A stretch of 64,000 nucleotides of DNA, taken from assembly GCA_009746045.1 (NCBI GenBank), contig RPFO01000972.1, positions 510,624 to 574,623 on the forward strand. Reading direction: 5' to 3'. Source of the DNA: Mesostigma viride (Eukaryota; Streptophyta; Mesostigmatophyceae; Mesostigmatales; Mesostigmataceae). This document shows positions 18,206-29,036 of the stretch, piece after piece. The translations under genes and the position numbers were made by a program. A model generated the notes under the pieces. That model ran no database searches. It was not told where the DNA came from and saw nothing but the letters and a program-made list of their open reading frames with translations. Each line of letters begins with the position of its first letter. Position 1 is the stretch's first letter.

Positions 18206-18625
18206 GTGGCCCAGCAGGCATCCTTGGCCCTTGCCATCTTTAATGCACGGACATTACTGGCCGACGACGGCCATAGCTACCGGGTAGAAGAGCTGGTTGC
18301 CTTCTGCATAGCCCACCGTGTATCTATTCTAGGCGTTCAGGAACACCGCCGCAAGGTGCCACCTGGCCTGGTGAGCACTGATCGCCTGGCGGGTGGCTGG
18401 CGGTTTTACTTCGCTGGTAGTGGCACACCAGGCCAAGGTGGTGTTGGTCTTTTGTGTTCGCTGTTGGCAGTTGCTAGCCTCAGCACGCTTAAGTTCCTAA
18501 CACCACGCCTTATGGTAGCACATTTCACCTCCGTCGAGGAGTTAGCAAACAACCAGAGCTGTGAGCTCCTGGTCTTTCACGCACACAACGGGATGAGCCA
18601 AAGTTGCAAGGCAGCAACCTTTTAA
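18206..18625 (+). pseudogene. LINE AP-type endonuclease, N-terminal half
   Basis: The frame has FNARTL, then GVQEHRR with the catalytic Glu region of exonuclease-endonuclease-phosphatase enzymes, and GGVGLL. These enzymes nick the target DNA for LINE integration. The reading stops at about 18600, where unrelated sequence begins. Later motifs (ERQEFFESLP, and in another frame DANATLPVG) reappear at 19255-19400. Confidence 0.65.
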
Positions 18626-19455
18626 CCCGTGCACCAAGCCACGACCACGGTGAGCGTTTCCACGTCCAATGTGGGAGCCTCGGTTCGTGCTTGCCAAGAT
18701 AGCTGGTCATCCCCCATGACCAAGCTATATCCTTTGTGTTGTTCCTCGTTCCCATCGGCGTGACGAGGCACGTGCAGGCGGACAGGCAAATCCTCAACGT
18801 CCACTGGCATCAGTGCAGAGCCAGGACGAACTGGATTTGCCTAGACTCTGCAACCTAGGAAGTACAGGACCTGTCACAAGCCTAGCTGCAAGGCCTAGTA
18901 TCCTTGCAGCCCTGTGCCAGCTCCAGTATTCCACCAGTCACAGGCTGCTGCTCCTCTGGTCTACGTGGACCACAGTCACGTGATAGTCAGGCTAAGCCTG
19001 TGCAGGCACGGCCTGCCACGTGTCCTGTCCACTATACCAGAGGACTGCACCCTAGTCGGCCACGGACGGCTAGGACTTCGGGACTTGATATCTTTCTCGT
19101 CCCTTGTCTGTTTCAGGCGGTCAGCACGGCGTTGGAAAGGTCTTTCCAAACTGCATCCACTTAGCATATTGGTTGCCCAAAATGCTAACTCGAGGGGCGG
19201 TCTAAGCACCACCTCACGGTGGGGGTGGGCTATGCACCTCATAGTGGTCTACCTGAGTCGGAACGCCAGGAGTTCTTCGAGTCTTTGCCGATAGCCTTGA
19301 GGGGGTCACCCCGGCCCGCCACTTTTTGGTTATGCTGCTCGACGCCAATGCCACGCTCCCCGTGGGCACTGCTGGCAGTCGCTTTGCGCCTGCTGACACA
19401 GAAGCTAACGACAACACTCCCCTGTTTTCTGCCTTTTTGCGGGATAGCGGGATTG

Positions 19456-19605
19456 AATTGAATTGAATTGAATTGGAACATAACTCCGTTGGGAGTATAT
19501 GTAGCACATAGCCCAGAGAAGGGGCATATGGCCTATCATACATTCTAAGCTACTTCCTGCAAGGGTGGGAATGTAAACAACACTTGCTCTAGGTGCACTA
19601 AGGCA
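19456..19605 (-). repeat. Dispersed repeat R1, left half, split by element 3
   Basis: The (AATTG)n tail, then AACATAACTCC, GGGGCATATGGC and CTACTTCCTGCAAGGG, are the reverse of the copy at 12853-13070. The repeat is cut at CCTGC by the LTR element and resumes at 26111, so the LTR element landed in an older repeat. Confidence 0.7.
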
Positions 19606-19610
19606 CCTGC
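19606..19610. repeat. Target site duplication CCTGC (left)
   Basis: CCTGC directly abuts the left LTR and is repeated at 26106-26110 after the right LTR. A 5-bp duplication is the usual size for copia integrases. Confidence 0.85.
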
Positions 19611-20094
19611 AGTTAGGAAATGAGAAATGAACGACGTGGTATATTGCTTGAGAACACGGAGTGCTGAGAGCAATGAATTGCTTGGTTCATTAGAAAATAG
19701 GTTTACCCTTTATCAACGTTCCTCTCACTGGCTGCGCCGCCAGTGACCGTTGGGTGCAGACCGTTGGCCCGAGGCCGCACGATGACAGGTAGCAGTCTAG
19801 TCACTGCATCGTGTGATCACAGATCAATGCACGCTGCAGTACGGTCCCTATCTAGGATACTCTAGTACCGTCCAATGACAGGACACTACGTATACTGGGT
19901 ACTGACATCTGTCACGTACCCCAGTACCCAAAGTACCTATCTAGGGAAACGTATGCGACTCGACTAGCATTCCTATCTGCATAGCCCACGTGGTATTTAT
20001 ATTCACATACCAACGTAGGTTTACAAGGCTTATTCATACGTTGTATTCACAATGCCTTTGAGACTTAGTCTACAGCAAAGCATGGAGACTAACT
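19611..20094 (-). repeat. 3' LTR of element 3
   Basis: 484 bp, matching 25622-26105 base for base as far as I can read. Coding signals are on the minus strand, so this is the downstream LTR. Two further matching bases (CC) beyond 20094 are shared by chance with the target duplication. Confidence 0.9.
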
Positions 20095-20467
20095 CCAGTA
20101 TTGTTTTATTATTTATTTCTTAATGCAGGTCTGCACCCCCAACATTATTGTTATTGTTTTTAAGTTGATTAGGGGTACAAAAGAGACATGGCTGGTTGAG
20201 CCAGGTTGGTTACAGCTGGCTGTTCTGGCCAGGTGTTATATTGCACATTAAATAAGGTGTACACAGCTGGCTGGTTTGGCCAGTTATTGAGCACACATTA
20301 AGTAAGTGGATACAAAGCTTGTGTCCTCAAGCTGCAAATGGATACAAATCTGACCTAGCCAGCACTCACACCCCACAACGAATGTGTTGAATTTTATGGC
20401 GCCCAGCAGCTATCGCTGTGGTAAGGGGGTGTGGTGGTTGTGTACTGTGCTATGGCCAGTCATTTAT

Positions 20468-23400
20468 TCAAACACTGACTCTGATATCATAGGGGTTCAT
20501 GTTCTGAAAGAGGAGCTGGTACTGTTGGCCAGCAGCATCCCGCAGCTTCGTTAGAGCGTCTGCTGGGTTGTCCTCATCATCCACATGAGTCCAGCTGGAA
20601 AAATAGGTGGCCTCCTGTTTGAGGATCACCCAATCCAAGTCAGTGTGGACAGCAGCAGAAACAGATTTCTTGGTTAGAAAACTGATCACAGAAGCTGTCA
20701 GTATAGAGATGTGAGATGACATTGCATGTGCTGCCTGCCTGGGTTTGTAGCCAGGTGAGCATGTGCTGCAGGGAACGAGCATGCAATGCAGCAGACACCA
20801 CAGCACGACATTCAGCTGAGTTGCTGCTGCCAGGTTTTCTGCGGTGTAGCCTGCTGTACCAGGAAGTGAGGGACATGTAATCTGACCTGTTGGTGAGAAA
20901 AAACAGCCCTGATTCCCGTGCCCCCATCTGATTGATTGTTCTGCTCTCCATGGAGCTGTCCATGACACATTGGATGTGGATGTCTTCCATCAGATTCAGG
21001 CCATGGAGGATGAGGGGGGGCAGTCATTGACCAACTTCCTGATGTGACTGCATTTTATCTTGACTAGAACATCATGGGTGACCCTGCTGATGACAGCTAA
21101 GGGAGCCCCACAGATGGCTGACCACCACCCCAGTTTGCCCTGAACAGTGGCACACATGTGTAAGGGGAGGAGGTGTTGTGCAGCAGATCTAGACAATCTT
21201 GGATATATTCTGCAGGAGGAGAGAGAGAGCAGACCCACTGATCTGGCTGCCTGTGCAGCTGCAACATGATGCCACAGAACTGGATGGGGGTTGTGCTCAA
21301 TTCCACCTGTTTGCCAATCTCATATGATTCCTGGACCTGCTGAATAAATGTTTCCACCTCAGCTCTAGGCCCACAAATGAGTTGGTCATCTCCATGCCAC
21401 ACAAAGAACAGCAGTCCAGAGGGGGTGGGTACAACAAAAAAGCATGGGTCCAGGTCATCATACGTGGCCTTGAGCTTTTTGAATACTTCCTCTGCTGAGT
21501 CTCTGAAAATTTTGGGGGCACTGACAAGCCCTTCCACCCCAATGTTGATGATAAGGTGGGGCTCATCAATGTAAGGTTTCCACACAGCTGGGGTGTCTAC
21601 CACGTACACCTTCCCTTTCCACACAGATTCAGCCTTTTCTGGGTCCCCCCTGAGGAAGGCCCTTTTAATATCAGTGGCTTTGCAGACATAGTCTTGGCCT
21701 GCATTGAGGTTGTGGAGGAATAGGGAGAGCATGATCCTGAGTGAGGTTTGTTGCAGCCCAGGTGTGTAGGTTTCCCCTTTTGGCAGTGTGGATGTCCCCT
21801 TTAATTCTGTGACACATGGTCTGGCATGGAAGATTGGGGAGCCCACTTTTTGGGTTTTTGTTTGAGAACAAATTTTAATCTGAGCTTTTTGGCTCCCTCT
21901 GGCACGTCCCATGAAGGGGTGACAGGAGGTTTGTATTGAGGGTTTTTGGGGTTGGGCAGGACCCATTCCTGCCTGGCTTGGTGGACAATGGCCATCAGCC
22001 ACTTGGTAAACCCTTTTTGTGTTTTGCATTCTTGTATGACGTGGGAGATTTGGTGGGGTGAGTGCATGGCTATGTCCCACTTACCCAGCCCAAAGGCTGA
22101 GGGATGGAGGAACTGGCTGTGCACTAACTTGTCCAAATCAGGGATCTCCCCTGGTGCATACTGAGTGTTGACTGCCTTGATGACAGCATCCATACCAGGG
22201 ACAATACTGGAGAGAGGGATTTTAAAGTGGTCCAGAGGAACTGCACCCACCCCTGTGACACTGAGCTCATTAGCTGAGATAAGCACCCCAGGATAGGATA
22301 CAAAAGGTTCCCCCAACAAGGTGTTACCAGAGTACCCCTCCACCACCTGGAAGGGTGTCTGAATACCAAGTATAGGGAGCATCACCTGTCCCACTACATC
22401 CAGTGAGCTTTGGCCTGAGAAATCCTGCACCCGTGCCCAAAATGAAGGTGCAATCTCAAGACCAGGGATGGCTTGTGCACTGATCACACTGACCTGTGCC
22501 TGAGTGTCTATTGCCAGGGTCCAGGGGTCCTGACTAGTGCACACAGCTGAGACTTTTGCCAACCCTTCGGCCACAGCAGCTTGTTGCTTATGTGACCTGT
22601 GTAATGCTTGCAAGGCGACTGCCAATCTTGACCTCAGAGCGGGAGGGTTGGCAGACAATTTGGTGCCTTGGGGCTGAGCTAATGCTTCCAACCCAGCTAC
22701 CTCGTGCCTGGTTAAGCAATCCCCAGGTTGTGAAGTGGGCCTGGCTTCACTGAGGGTGGAAGGGTTCACAGAGGGTGCTGTGGTGCTGTCAACAGCAGTA
22801 ATTGGTGGCTCAGGGCTACTGCTGGGCATGCTGGAGTTGCCAGATAGAAGTAGTGAGTCCATGCTTAAAGACTCTTCCCCAGGCACGTCTGCCATGGGAG
22901 AATAATACTTCTTAATTCTATGACAGCTCACCCTGTGACGCTTCCCATTGATATTGTGCTTGACCTCCACGGTCTTGCTGTTTTTGGTAAATCCACGGAT
23001 GGTAACTGGACCTAGCCAAGTTCCAACCTTACCAAAGCTGTTTTCCTTGTAATAGAGAACTTGATCACCTTTTTGGAATACTGGCCTGGGATGGGTTTTA
23101 TCTTTTTCTGCCAGTTTTGCTGAGGTTTGTGCACGTGCAGTGTTGTACAGTGCTATCACCTCTGGGGGATATACACCTGCCTGCAGGCCTGCTGGGATTA
23201 CTTCACCCCACTTGGCATGCAAGACAGGTCTCATGTTTAGGGTTGTGCACATTTCATGACACCAGAGTGCCCTGTCACAATAGACCCCTGAAGTAGCATC
23301 CTTGGAAGGATTTTTGGCTAGTAGGGTTTTGACAGATCTGATGGTTCTTTCAATGACCCCCTGACCCTCATGATCTTCCAGCCCAGCAATCTCTATTGCT

Positions 23401-23985
23401 TCACACCCTTCCAGGTCAGTCAGACAAGAAAATTGTTGATCAAGCAAAATTCTGTCAACTGGGTAGAATCTGGGTAAAGCAATCATGAGTGCAACACGTA
23501 GCTGCCCTGCAGACATGCCAGGTAGGGGTTCCATTACTGTGAACCTGGACCATGAATCTTTTAGGATCAGGTAGGGTTGGACATCTTTGTTGATGTGCAT
23601 CACATCCCCCACTATCATGCCCTAGTGGTGGAAGGAGTTGCAGTATGCCATTTTTGAGGTTTGGGGCTATTGAACTGACATTCTTGACAGTGTTGTCTAG
23701 CCAGTTTTACTGCATTCCTGAGTTGTTTTCCCATGCTACTACCCCCCAGCCGTCTGGCCAGTTCCTCAGCCACTGTTTCATGACCCATGGCTAGGTGCAG
23801 CTGATGAGCAAGCTCCTTGATATCTATGGAGTTGTCAACAGTAGGGGTTAGTGCTTTTATGTAAGGCTCCAGTACAGGGTGTTGGGAGGACAGTAAGGTT
23901 GCTGCCTCAAAATCAATTATGCCCTGGCTGCCATCCCCAATGGTAATGAGATCATCATCCTCAGAGTAAGCAAGGTGAGAGAACT
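20468..23985 (-). pseudogene. pol: Pol of element 3 (HHCC, IN, PR-like, RT, RNase H), frameshifted
   Basis: Going down from about 23985: an HHCC finger (HQLHLAMGH and CQEC), then a 605-codon open segment (23618-21801) with integrase (LDQQF, GVIERT) and the retropepsin-like LAIDTQAQVSVIS with LLGEPF. The frame then changes in a run of A and G near 21860 into the RT (22080-21097; TDIKRAFLRGD, FVWHGDDQ). Further breaks follow at about 21150, 21000 and 20690 through RNase H (VMDSSMESR, SAECRAVV, VHTDLD, NPADALTK), ending at 20468. The DTQA and HGDD variants are shared with element 2, so they are lineage traits and not damage. Frame breaks near homopolymers could be sequencing errors. Confidence 0.8.
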
Positions 23986-24176
23986 CACATTTGTTTGGGT
24001 AGCGAGGCCTGTTGCACCGGCTGCCTGGAGCTGGCCAGGTTGTGCCTCGTGTAGTGGCAGCCTGGGCAGAGATCCACATTGTTGCCCAGTGTAGGGTTGT
24101 GGTTGCACTGGTTGCGGCTGTGCCCCGTCTGGAAGCACCTCAGGCACCTGACCCTTCCAGGGTTGCCAGGTTGCCT

Positions 24177-24224
<48 letters not shown>

Positions 24225-24262
24225 GCCCTGTTGGGGGCCTGTTGTTGGTATTGTTATTGTTA
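23985..24262 (-). pseudogene. gag: Gag C-terminal fragment of element 3 with zinc knuckle
   Basis: A (TTG)n run at 24178-24226 encodes poly-Asn on the minus strand. Next comes a CCHC knuckle (CLRCFQTGHSRNQC) and a second Cys-His cluster (CPGCHYTRHN), and a stop at about 23985. The capsid part of gag upstream is not found; the sequence becomes tandem repeats at 24305. Confidence 0.65.
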
Positions 24263-24304
24263 ATTAATTAATCGCAGCTTTTCTTGTTTGTTCATTGTAT
24301 TGAT

Positions 24305-24595
24305 TGAGAGGACAGTATCTTTGCTGCCTCAAAACCCACCATGGTTTGGTAGCATTTTCGTTTGTTTGCTTGTAATGAGAGGACAGAAGCTGTGCTGCCT
24401 CAACACCAACCATGGTTTGGTAACAGTTTCGTTTGTTTGTTTGCAGTGAGAGGACAGCATCTGTGCTGCCTCAACACCAACCATGGTTTGGTAACAGTTT
24501 CATTTGTTTGCTTGTAATGAGAGGACAGCATCTGTGCTGCCTCAACACCAACCATGGTTTGGTAACAGTTTTGTTTGTTTGTTTGTTCTGTTAGT
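24305..24595. repeat. Four tandem copies of a 71-bp unit
   Basis: Units begin GAGAGGACAG at about 24307, 24378, 24449 and 24520 and contain CAACCATGGTTTGGTAACAG. The words GAGGACAGTAAGG and GCTGCCTCAAAA at 23886-23910, in the element's own gag-pol junction, resemble the unit, so the array may have grown from element sequence. Confidence 0.75.
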
Positions 24596-24599
24596 GTTT

Positions 24600-25621
24600 C
24601 TTGTTATTGCCTCCCGGTGCTGCTTGAGCGTTAGCACCAGCCATGTCTTTACCCGCAAGTACATGCGTTTGGTAATGGCTTCTGCCACTACTGCATGCGT
24701 TATTGATTATGTGCGGCGGCTGGGCAAGCTCCATGTCTAGGGAGTTGACAGCAGTGGGTTTGATTAAGGGCCCTCAGCCCTGACATAGAGAGGATCAACA
24801 GTCTCCCTAGAGGGTAGAGGCTGTGCTGCCAAGAAAGCAACAATACCCTTACACTCATCCCAAATAAAATGGGGAGATCTGCGTTCAAAAGACATGACAT
24901 TCATTCAGATAAGTCACGTTGGGGTGGACGGAGATACTTGTCTCGTTTGCATATGCCGTCCAGCCCAGGCCGCCCACCGCCGGCGATGGGGATAGGCCAG
25001 GAGTGCTTTTATCACATAACAGCTGGAGCGTTTCTATGCTCCTCATGCTGCAGCGATAGCTTTCTGTTTGGTTATGATATGTTGAAAAGATAGCCACCGC
25101 TCTTGAGCATTATATCAGAGCATGCATGAGGAAAGAAAGCAACGGACTTGCTTACGCTGGAAGCCCCAGGGGCCGGCGCGGGGCCGGTGCCTCCTGGGGG
25201 GTTGTTTTCCTGCCGCATTGCCGCCGCCATGGCTGCTCCAGCAGTGGGTGCTGCTGTCGCAGCCGCCGGGGAAGAGGGTTGGTCGGTGCCCCGTAGGGGA
25301 ACCGGCTCCGCCACCGGCTGGCGCACAGGGGAGGGGGGTTGTTCGGACTGCCTCGCGGCAGCCGGACCCTCCACCTGGCTGGTATTGTCATGGTTGTTCT
25401 TTTGTTTTCTTTTTCTTTGTCTTCTTTTTGTTTTGTTGTTATTGCATGCAGGCGCACCGACATCAGCCGGTGCCCTGTTGTCTGGCGGACGACGCTGATC
25501 ATCATCGTCGTCCCCAAGATATAGTTTCTTTTTCTCTTTTCTTTTTTTTTTTTTTTTTTTTCCAGTGCCGGTTTGAACCGTTGTTGAGTTTGATGTTGCT
25601 GAAGAGCGTTTATAAAATTCA
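24600..25621 (-). other. 5' internal region of element 3, degenerate
   Basis: It holds a Pro/Ala-rich minus-strand piece (25374-25072) that could be a gag N-terminus, a T-run at 25540-25561 and low-complexity TTG/TTC tracts. I found no capsid signature and no clear primer binding site next to the LTR. Confidence 0.35.
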
Positions 25622-26105
25622 AGTTAGGAAATGAGAAATGAACGACGTGGTATATTGCTTGAGAACACGGAGTGCTGAGAGCAATGAATTGCTTGGTTCA
25701 TTAGAAAATAGGTTTACCCTTTATCAACGTTCCTCTCACTGGCTGCGCCGCCAGTGACCGTTGGGTGCAGACCGTTGGCCCGAGGCCGCACGATGACAGG
25801 TAGCAGTCTAGTCACTGCATCGTGTGATCACAGATCAATGCACGCTGCAGTACGGTCCCTATCTAGGATACTCTAGTACCGTCCAATGACAGGACACTAC
25901 GTATACTGGGTACTGACATCTGTCACGTACCCCAGTACCCAAAGTACCTATCTAGGGAAACGTATGCGACTCGACTAGCATTCCTATCTGCATAGCCCAC
26001 GTGGTATTTATATTCACATACCAACGTAGGTTTACAAGGCTTATTCATACGTTGTATTCACAATGCCTTTGAGACTTAGTCTACAGCAAAGCATGGAGAC
26101 TAACT
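25622..26105 (-). repeat. 5' LTR of element 3
   Basis: 484 bp matching 19611-20094. On the minus strand it carries TATAAATA (26012-26005), a plausible promoter for the element. Confidence 0.9.
26005..26012 (-). promoter_or_regulatory. TATA-like box in the 5' LTR
   Basis: The minus strand reads TATAAATA inside the upstream LTR, in the orientation needed to transcribe gag-pol. Confidence 0.4.
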
Positions 26106-26110
26106 CCTGC
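26106..26110. repeat. Target site duplication CCTGC (right)
   Basis: Matches 19606-19610. Confidence 0.85.
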
Positions 26111-26394
26111 ACCCTCATGATCTTCACACTATGCCCAGCTAAGGGGGAGTATGTCATGTGGGGGAAGATCATCATGGCTATACAAGAGCTAGGGCATGGC
26201 TTCTCGACAGAGAGCATCTCTCTGCACTGCGTAGCATGGCTAAATTCTTAGTGCAACATCCATGGGGGTCCCGTTATAGGCAGGGCTTGGCTAAATTCTG
26301 TAGACAACATCCATGGGGGCCATTATGGGCGCACATGCGCGTGGGCCACATGCTAGGCTAAGCCTGACTAATCTACACTACTGGTATGGATTCC

Positions 26395-27744
26395 CTAGTC
26401 TGAGGTGGCAGGAGGGGGCTGCCAGGGCTTGTGGTCAACGTGGATGACCGCCCCCCTCCAGTATACCGGCTTCCCCCCTGCGCTGTGCCGGAGCTGAAGG
26501 TAGGCCGGCCATAGCTCGCGTCGCCGCTGTTGCTGGGCCAGGGTCAAGTCGTCGTCCAGCGTGAAGCGAGTCCTCGAGAGCTTCTTGCGGCATTTAAGGA
26601 ACGACAGCTTGTCCGCCATGTACTTAAAGGTGAGGAGCACGGGTGCCGGGCCAGCCTTCCCCCGCGCGCGGGGGAGGCGGACAGCCGACATGTCCAGCTC
26701 ACCAGTGAGTAGCATGGGGGCAAGAATGTCGCGCTTAAATGCCTCAAGAAGGGTCGTGGAGGTCTCACCTGCCGGCTGGTCGAAGTGCTTGACGATGACA
26801 TTGTGGCTGCGCCGGGCGATGTCGGTTTCCTCGCGAAGGTCGAGGGCTTGTTGCTTGAGTTGTGCCGAGATGGTGGAGGTGGTGGAGGTGGTGTGCTGCT
26901 TAAGCAAGTCCGCCCAGGTGGAGGGAGCATCGCCGGCCGGGCCAGCAGGCGTCGGCTGGGCGGCGATGTCCTTCACCGCTTGGGCGGTGAGGCCGGCGGT
27001 GTCATGCAAGCTCTCAAGGGCGTTGGCGGTGGCTTGAAGGCGTTGGTCGAGGTCGAGGAGCTGGGCTTTGATGTCGGCAGTGGAGGCGGAAATGGCCGTG
27101 GAGGTGGAGGCGGCGGCGGTGGAAATGTGAGGAAGTTCAGCAGTCAGCGTGCCGCCGATTGCTGCTATGTCGGCAGCAAGGGGGGTCACGTGCTGCTGAA
27201 AGGCTTCCGTGAGGATGGAGCGGAGGGTGGGGACGGAAAGGGGTGGAGCCCAGATCTCGCCGTCAGAGCGCTGGAGAAGGGAGTTGAGGATGGCGTGCTG
27301 GAGATGGGGGCGGACGCAGCCGGACAGCCCGTAGAGGTTGTCCCAGCGGCGGCCGTCTGGGCAGAGGAGGCGATTGATGGAGTGGAAATGGAGGCACAGG
27401 TCGTAAAGCGAAGCGTAATCCCCGAAGAAGATGCAGCGCATAGCATCGGTCGGAGAAATGGTGGCCCAGTCGTAATCTGCGACCTTGAAAGGCCGGGGCC
27501 GAAAGCTCGGTTCTGGGCGTGAAGACCCTCCTGTGTCGTCGGCTGGGCGGGTGCGCTTGGGGTCAGGCGATGCAGATGGCGAGGCGTTAAGCCCGGGGGG
27601 TTGCTGGACGACCACCAGTGCACGACTAGTGTCATCGCCGCCTGCCGGACCTGAAGGCGAAGCTGCAGCCTGAGCTGCAGACGTATTTTCATTGCCGAGC
27701 GCAGCCGCCAGGCTGCGTTGCGTCGAGGCGCGTTTGTTCGCCAT
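26395..27744 (-). CDS. LINE ORF1 protein
   Basis: The frame is 449 residues and starts MANKRASTQ. The N-terminal 100 residues are Ala/Ser/Pro-rich low complexity. The middle has Leu/Ala heptads and an Ala/Thr/Ser-rich coiled-coil-like stretch (STADIKAQLLDLDQRLQA). An RRM-like core follows (NVIVKHFD, then PVLLTFKYMADKLSFLKCRK). The C-terminus holds [16 protein letters not shown], like the C-terminal domain of L1-type ORF1 proteins. Such proteins bind LINE RNA and act as nucleic-acid chaperones. The leader up to about 27890 is shared with 13660. No ORF2 follows, because the region below 26395 is the split R1 repeat and the LTR element. Related debris lies in intron 3 of the SAP-ParA gene. Confidence 0.7.
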   Translation of the reverse strand: MANKRASTQRSLAAALGNENTSAAQAAASPSGPAGGDDTSRALVVVQQPPGLNASPSASPDPKRTRPADDTGGSSRPEPSFRPRPFKVADYDWATISPTDAMRCIFFGDYASLYDLCLHFHSINRLLCPDGRRWDNLYGLSGCVRPHLQHAILNSLLQRSDGEIWAPPLSVPTLRSILTEAFQQHVTPLAADIAAIGGTLTAELPHISTAAASTSTAISASTADIKAQLLDLDQRLQATANALESLHDTAGLTAQAVKDIAAQPTPAGPAGDAPSTWADLLKQHTTSTTSTISAQLKQQALDLREETDIARRSHNVIVKHFDQPAGETSTTLLEAFKRDILAPMLLTGELDMSAVRLPRARGKAGPAPVLLTFKYMADKLSFLKCRKKLSRTRFTLDDDLTLAQQQRRRELWPAYLQLRHSAGGKPVYWRGAVIHVDHKPWQPPPATSD

Positions 27745-27910
27745 ATATTGCGTTTTAGATTCGGAAAATTATATCAGCATGTGCGTCTTAGAAAGACGAA
27801 GCGATAGTGATATTCACGGCTAAATTCGGTGCTCAAACGTGAAAGTTATGAGCTCCGACAGCCATGGCTACCTCGTGGCTCGTGGCTCGTGGATAATTAT
27901 TATAGCGGGA

Positions 27911-28275
27911 TTAAATTAAATTAAATTAAATTATAACATGTCTCCGTTGGGAGATCATGTAGCACATATTCCAGGTTGGATGGGTGGTGTGGAGGAAGCC
28001 GCGTAATCGAACTAACCTAACTCTAAGCTATATCTAGTCTAGAAAAGCCTATCTACGCTACTCATCAAAACGGCTCCTCCGTTTGGGGGGAGGCGGCTTG
28101 CCCACAGGGGCTGGCGTGTGCGCCTTGACAATCTTCTTCCACCGCGTCTTGTCTTGCATGGCAGTCCAAAGACGGGAGAGAGAGTGGATGCGGTACTCAA
28201 ACTGGGCTGGGACCACTAGGTCGTCCAGCAACATCTGGGTATAGGTCATGGCATGTTTCCCTACCTTTTTAGGAA
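27911..28275 (-). repeat. 5'-truncated LINE 3' end with target duplication
   Basis: The minus strand carries the ORF2 C-terminus (YTQMLLDDLVVPAQFEYRIH) and the AATTT-type tail. The words ATTATAGCGGGAT at 27897-27909 and 28271-28283 form a target duplication of about 13 bp, typical of LINE insertion. Confidence 0.7.
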
Positions 28276-28276
28276 T

Positions 28277-29028
28277 TATAGCGGGATGGTTGCTGTCAAC
28301 TGCCACTTCCAACGTCCCGCACAGGACTTGGTCCGACTTTTCGGGGCCCTAACGGCCGTCAGGCCTGTCTGGACTACGTGGTGGTACGGCAGCCCAGGTG
28401 CACCTCGGTTCTGGACACCCGAGTGTTTGACACGCCCACGGTGCATGTGCTCTGACCACCGGCCGGTTGGTGCGCGCGACCATTCGGCTCCGGTTCCACG
28501 TCCCCGCGCGCCGCGCCCCAGTGGTCCGCCCTGACTGGTCTGCTCTACGCCCGGTCCGCGGGAAGATCCTGAGGACTGGACGGACGCCGAGCACGAGCGG
28601 AACCGGTGCCGCCAGGAGTACCTGTCGGCCCTGGACGCCCGGGCGGACGTCGACGAGCTGGACAAGGGTGCCCCCAGCGCCGCCATTTTTGCGGGCTTTG
28701 CGGCCCGTGCCCCGTTGCTGGCGGCCCGGCACCTACCGGCCATGCCCCGCCGCCGCCCTGGCCCGCTCTACCGCCAGGACCCCAAGGTCTTGGCCGCCCG
28801 GCACCGCCTCAAGCGTATAACCGGGACCCGCTGCAGAAACCAGTGCTCAACGGGCCGCCCTCGTGGAGGCCTACGAGCACGCTCAGGACGCGGAGGCGGC
28901 CCAGTGCATCGCGGATGCCAAGGCCTGCCAGGCTCGCAACACGGGCCAGGACATGTGGTACCACCTCGACCGGCTCGGCGGCCGGCGGCAGCGCACCCCG
29001 GTGGAGCACACGGGGGACGGCGTCGGCG
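28277..29028 (+). pseudogene. LINE endonuclease C-terminus and linker
   Basis: Motifs WTTWWYGSPGAPR and SDHRPVGAR belong to exonuclease-endonuclease-phosphatase enzymes; SDHRP is the conserved final motif with the catalytic Asp-His. The linker that follows is Ala/Arg-rich (AALVEAYEHAQDAEAAQC). Frames shift at least twice. Confidence 0.65.
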
Positions 29029-29036
29029 CCGGTCAG
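29029..29036. repeat. Target site duplication CCGGTCAG (left)
   Basis: Eight bases repeated exactly at 30731-30738 on the other side of the inserted element. Confidence 0.8.

Larger units (their letters stand above)
17081..19455 (+). mobile_element. LINE fragment with ORF1 remnant and endonuclease
   Basis: The plus-strand order is a basic N-terminal piece (17199-17265), an ORF1 core (17319-17735), a spacer with a Pro/His-rich piece, and an AP-type endonuclease (18206-18625, continuing after unrelated sequence at about 19110-19450). The right boundary is an (AATTG)n tail of another repeat, inserted right after AGCGGGATT. No RT follows, so this is a 3'-truncated or disrupted copy. Confidence 0.65.
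19611..26105 (-). mobile_element. Copia-type LTR retrotransposon 3, complete with LTRs and TSD
   Basis: Two 484-bp LTRs that I read as identical flank 5.5 kb in which all coding signals point to the minus strand. The target duplication CCTGC is intact. LTR ends are AGTTAG and CTAACT, not the common TG and CA. The pol region has several frame changes, and most of gag is missing, replaced by tandem repeats and low-complexity DNA. Identical LTRs mean recent insertion, so this was probably mobilised as a defective copy by proteins supplied in trans, unless the frame changes are assembly errors. Confidence 0.9.
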
